From positions 2,542,001 to 2,606,000 of the forward strand of contig NZ_CP034539.1 in the NCBI RefSeq assembly GCF_003963535.1: a stretch of DNA of 64,000 nucleotides, written 5' to 3'. The position numbers were made by a program, and so were the translations under genes. The stretch comes from Streptomyces cyaneochromogenes (lineage in GTDB: Bacteria > Actinomycetota > Actinomycetes > Streptomycetales > Streptomycetaceae). Numbering within the stretch: the stretch's first letter is position 1; each line of letters starts with the position of its first letter. The notes beneath the pieces were generated by a model that searched no databases, was not told where the DNA came from, and was given only the letters and a program-made list of their open reading frames with translations. Positions 63,045-64,000 of this stretch are shown piece by piece.

Positions 63045-63764
63045 TCACGCCGAAGCAGCCCCCCAAGCGCGCCGCTTCGGCAACGGCTTCGCATACCCAC
63101 CGGTTCGACTCGTCGTCAGCCCCAACGCGACCAGGGACTCGGCGAGTTTGACGGCCGCCGCCACCCCGTCGACGACCGGAACCCCCAGCTTCTCCCCCAC
63201 CACCCGCTGCAGACCGGTCATCCCGGCGCACCCGAGTACCAGGACCTCGGCGCCGGCGTCCCGCGCCCGTTCTGCGGCGGCCAGGAAGGCGGATTCCGTG
63301 CGCTCGCCGTCTTCCAACTCCAGCACCCCGAGCCCCGTACCGACCACGGCGGCACAGTTCCGCCCCACCCCCGCCAGCTCCAGACTGTCCTCGATCTGCC
63401 CGCACGACCGCTCCAGCGTGGTCACGACGCCGTACCGCCGCCCGAGCAGGCAGGCCAGATGCGCGGCCGCCTCCGTGATGTCGACGACCGGCACGTCCAC
63501 CAGCTCGCGGACGCCCTCACGCCCGTGCTCCCCGAAGCCCGCCATGACGACGGCGTCGTAGCGGGGACCGTCGTACCTGCGCAGCGTGTCGATCACCGCC
63601 GCGGCCGAGAGGTAGCTGTCGAGCCAGCCCTCCGCCGACTCGGGTCCCCACGCGGGGGTGAGCCCGAGCACGGTGGTGCCCGGACCTGCCGCGGCCCGGG
63701 CACCTCGTACGATCTCCTCGGTCATCTCCTGCGTGGTGTTGCAGTTGGTGACGACGATCCGCAC
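63045..63764 (-). CDS. Asp/Glu/hydantoin racemase-family protein (HyuE-like)
   Basis: A 239-residue racemase with the two-cysteine mechanism of the aspartate/glutamate/hydantoin racemase family. It opens VVTNCNTTQEMTEEIVRGARA, has YDAVVMAGFGEHGREG, and the second conserved Cys is in VLVLGCAGMTGLQRVV; the first catalytic Cys may be in LERSCGQIEDSLELAG. GTG 63764 is taken with AGGAGG and AAGGAC upstream. The gene follows an NCS1-type permease by 5 nt on the same strand, so it probably racemises the hydantoin or allantoin the permease imports. Confidence 0.88.
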   Translation of the reverse strand: MRIVVTNCNTTQEMTEEIVRGARAAAGPGTTVLGLTPAWGPESAEGWLDSYLSAAAVIDTLRRYDGPRYDAVVMAGFGEHGREGVRELVDVPVVDITEAAAHLACLLGRRYGVVTTLERSCGQIEDSLELAGVGRNCAAVVGTGLGVLELEDGERTESAFLAAAERARDAGAEVLVLGCAGMTGLQRVVGEKLGVPVVDGVAAAVKLAESLVALGLTTSRTGGYAKPLPKRRAWGAASA

Positions 63765-63769
63765 GTCCT

Positions 63770-64000
63770 TCAGACCTCCTGGGACGTGGATTCGGTGGAC
63801 CCGGTACCGGACCCGGCGGCGGACTCGGCGCGCTCATCGCGGCACAGCACCAGGTACAGGCCCGCGCCCATCGCCGTGCCGATGAACCACGAGTACGGCG
63901 CCACGTCGCTGAACGTCCCGACCAGTGCCAGCACCGCCGAGACCCCGGCGGCCGGCAGGAACGCCCACAGCGCCTTGGGGTTGACGCCCTTGCGGTAGTA
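63770..64000 (-). CDS. NCS1-type nucleobase/allantoin/hydantoin permease, C-terminal fragment
   Basis: The last 76 residues of a membrane permease whose start lies beyond the window. YYRKGVNPKALWAFLPAAG, then SVVL-type membrane segments and PYSWFIGTAMGAGLYLVLC match the C-terminal part of NCS1 symporters, which take up purines, allantoin or hydantoins. A short hydrophilic tail follows. The stop at 63770-63772 is 5 nt before the start of the racemase gene, so they form an operon. Confidence 0.8.
   Translation of the reverse strand, partial: YYRKGVNPKALWAFLPAAGVSAVLALVGTFSDVAPYSWFIGTAMGAGLYLVLCRDERAESAAGSGTGSTESTSQEV

Overview
The window is chromosomal DNA from an actinomycete, almost certainly a Streptomyces. 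GC is very high with strong GC third-position bias, and GTG starts are frequent. The gene content is typical: a mycothiol-dependent isomerase-like protein, an F420-type PPOX protein, a WhiJ-like XRE/DUF397 pair with a HATPase partner, a PAS-GAF-SpoIIE phosphatase and TerD proteins. The gene order uvrA, amino-acid ABC operon, aroQ, ter genes, uvrB, GDPD, MGMT matches what I remember of the Streptomyces coelicolor core chromosome; this is recall, not a search. I saw no tRNA, rRNA, CRISPR, insertion sequence or prophage.

Layout. 1-1.2 kb: end of a LacI regulator and its PfkB sugar kinase. 1.3-4.4 kb: uvrA. 4.7-6.2 kb: a mycothiol-type isomerase and an MBL hydrolase, then a relic of an RHS-repeat gene. 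6.8-9.4 kb: a polar amino acid ABC operon. 9.5-13.6 kb: aroQ, an S66 peptidase, an MFS/MHS permease and a Ca2+/H+ antiporter. 13.9-17.9 kb: a ter group with terC behind a manganese-type riboswitch, a TerD fusion and terD. 18-22.9 kb: uvrB, an MHYT sensor, a secreted GDPD and ogt. 23-27 kb: MFS, VOC, and a pseudouridine degradation pair (psuG plus a PfkB kinase). 27-36.5 kb: a methyltransferase, corA, a CBS protein, an F420/FMN protein, a degenerate uridine kinase, DUF2293 and DUF1772 proteins, gltD, and an AhpD-like gene divergent from a MocR regulator. 36.8-41.3 kb: a PEP-utiliser-like protein with a membrane partner, and a tyrosine phosphatase. 41.3-44.8 kb: a DUF574 methyltransferase and the WhiJ-type locus. 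45-54.5 kb: an ABC exporter, a DUF899 protein, P450, amidohydrolase, endonuclease/exonuclease/phosphatase-fold protein, broken methyltransferase and FUSC protein. 54.6-61.2 kb: a small LuxR-HTH protein, the SpoIIE phosphatase, an unusual Lys/aromatic-rich secreted protein, a Ser/Thr kinase and a nucleotidyltransferase. 61.2-64 kb: an unknown protein, a RidA-GNAT fusion, and a hydantoin/allantoin-type racemase behind the end of an NCS1 permease.

The most coherent regulatory signal is a shared promoter architecture. A TTGTCAGTG-type box, an 8-nt spacer and TAnnnT occur upstream of uvrA, uvrB and ogt, and also in front of terD. A partial copy precedes the unknown gene at 61281. This matches the RecA-independent DNA-damage promoter (RecA-NDp, PafBC-type) known in mycobacteria, and would join excision repair, alkyl reversal and a Ter stress protein in one response. 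uvrB and ogt appear to be leaderless. Several other genes also have a -10 hexamer 6 nt before the start codon. A second strong signal is the terC leader, where a promoter, a yybP-ykoY-like aptamer (GGGGAGTA ... AGAGACC) and a ribosome binding site follow in order.
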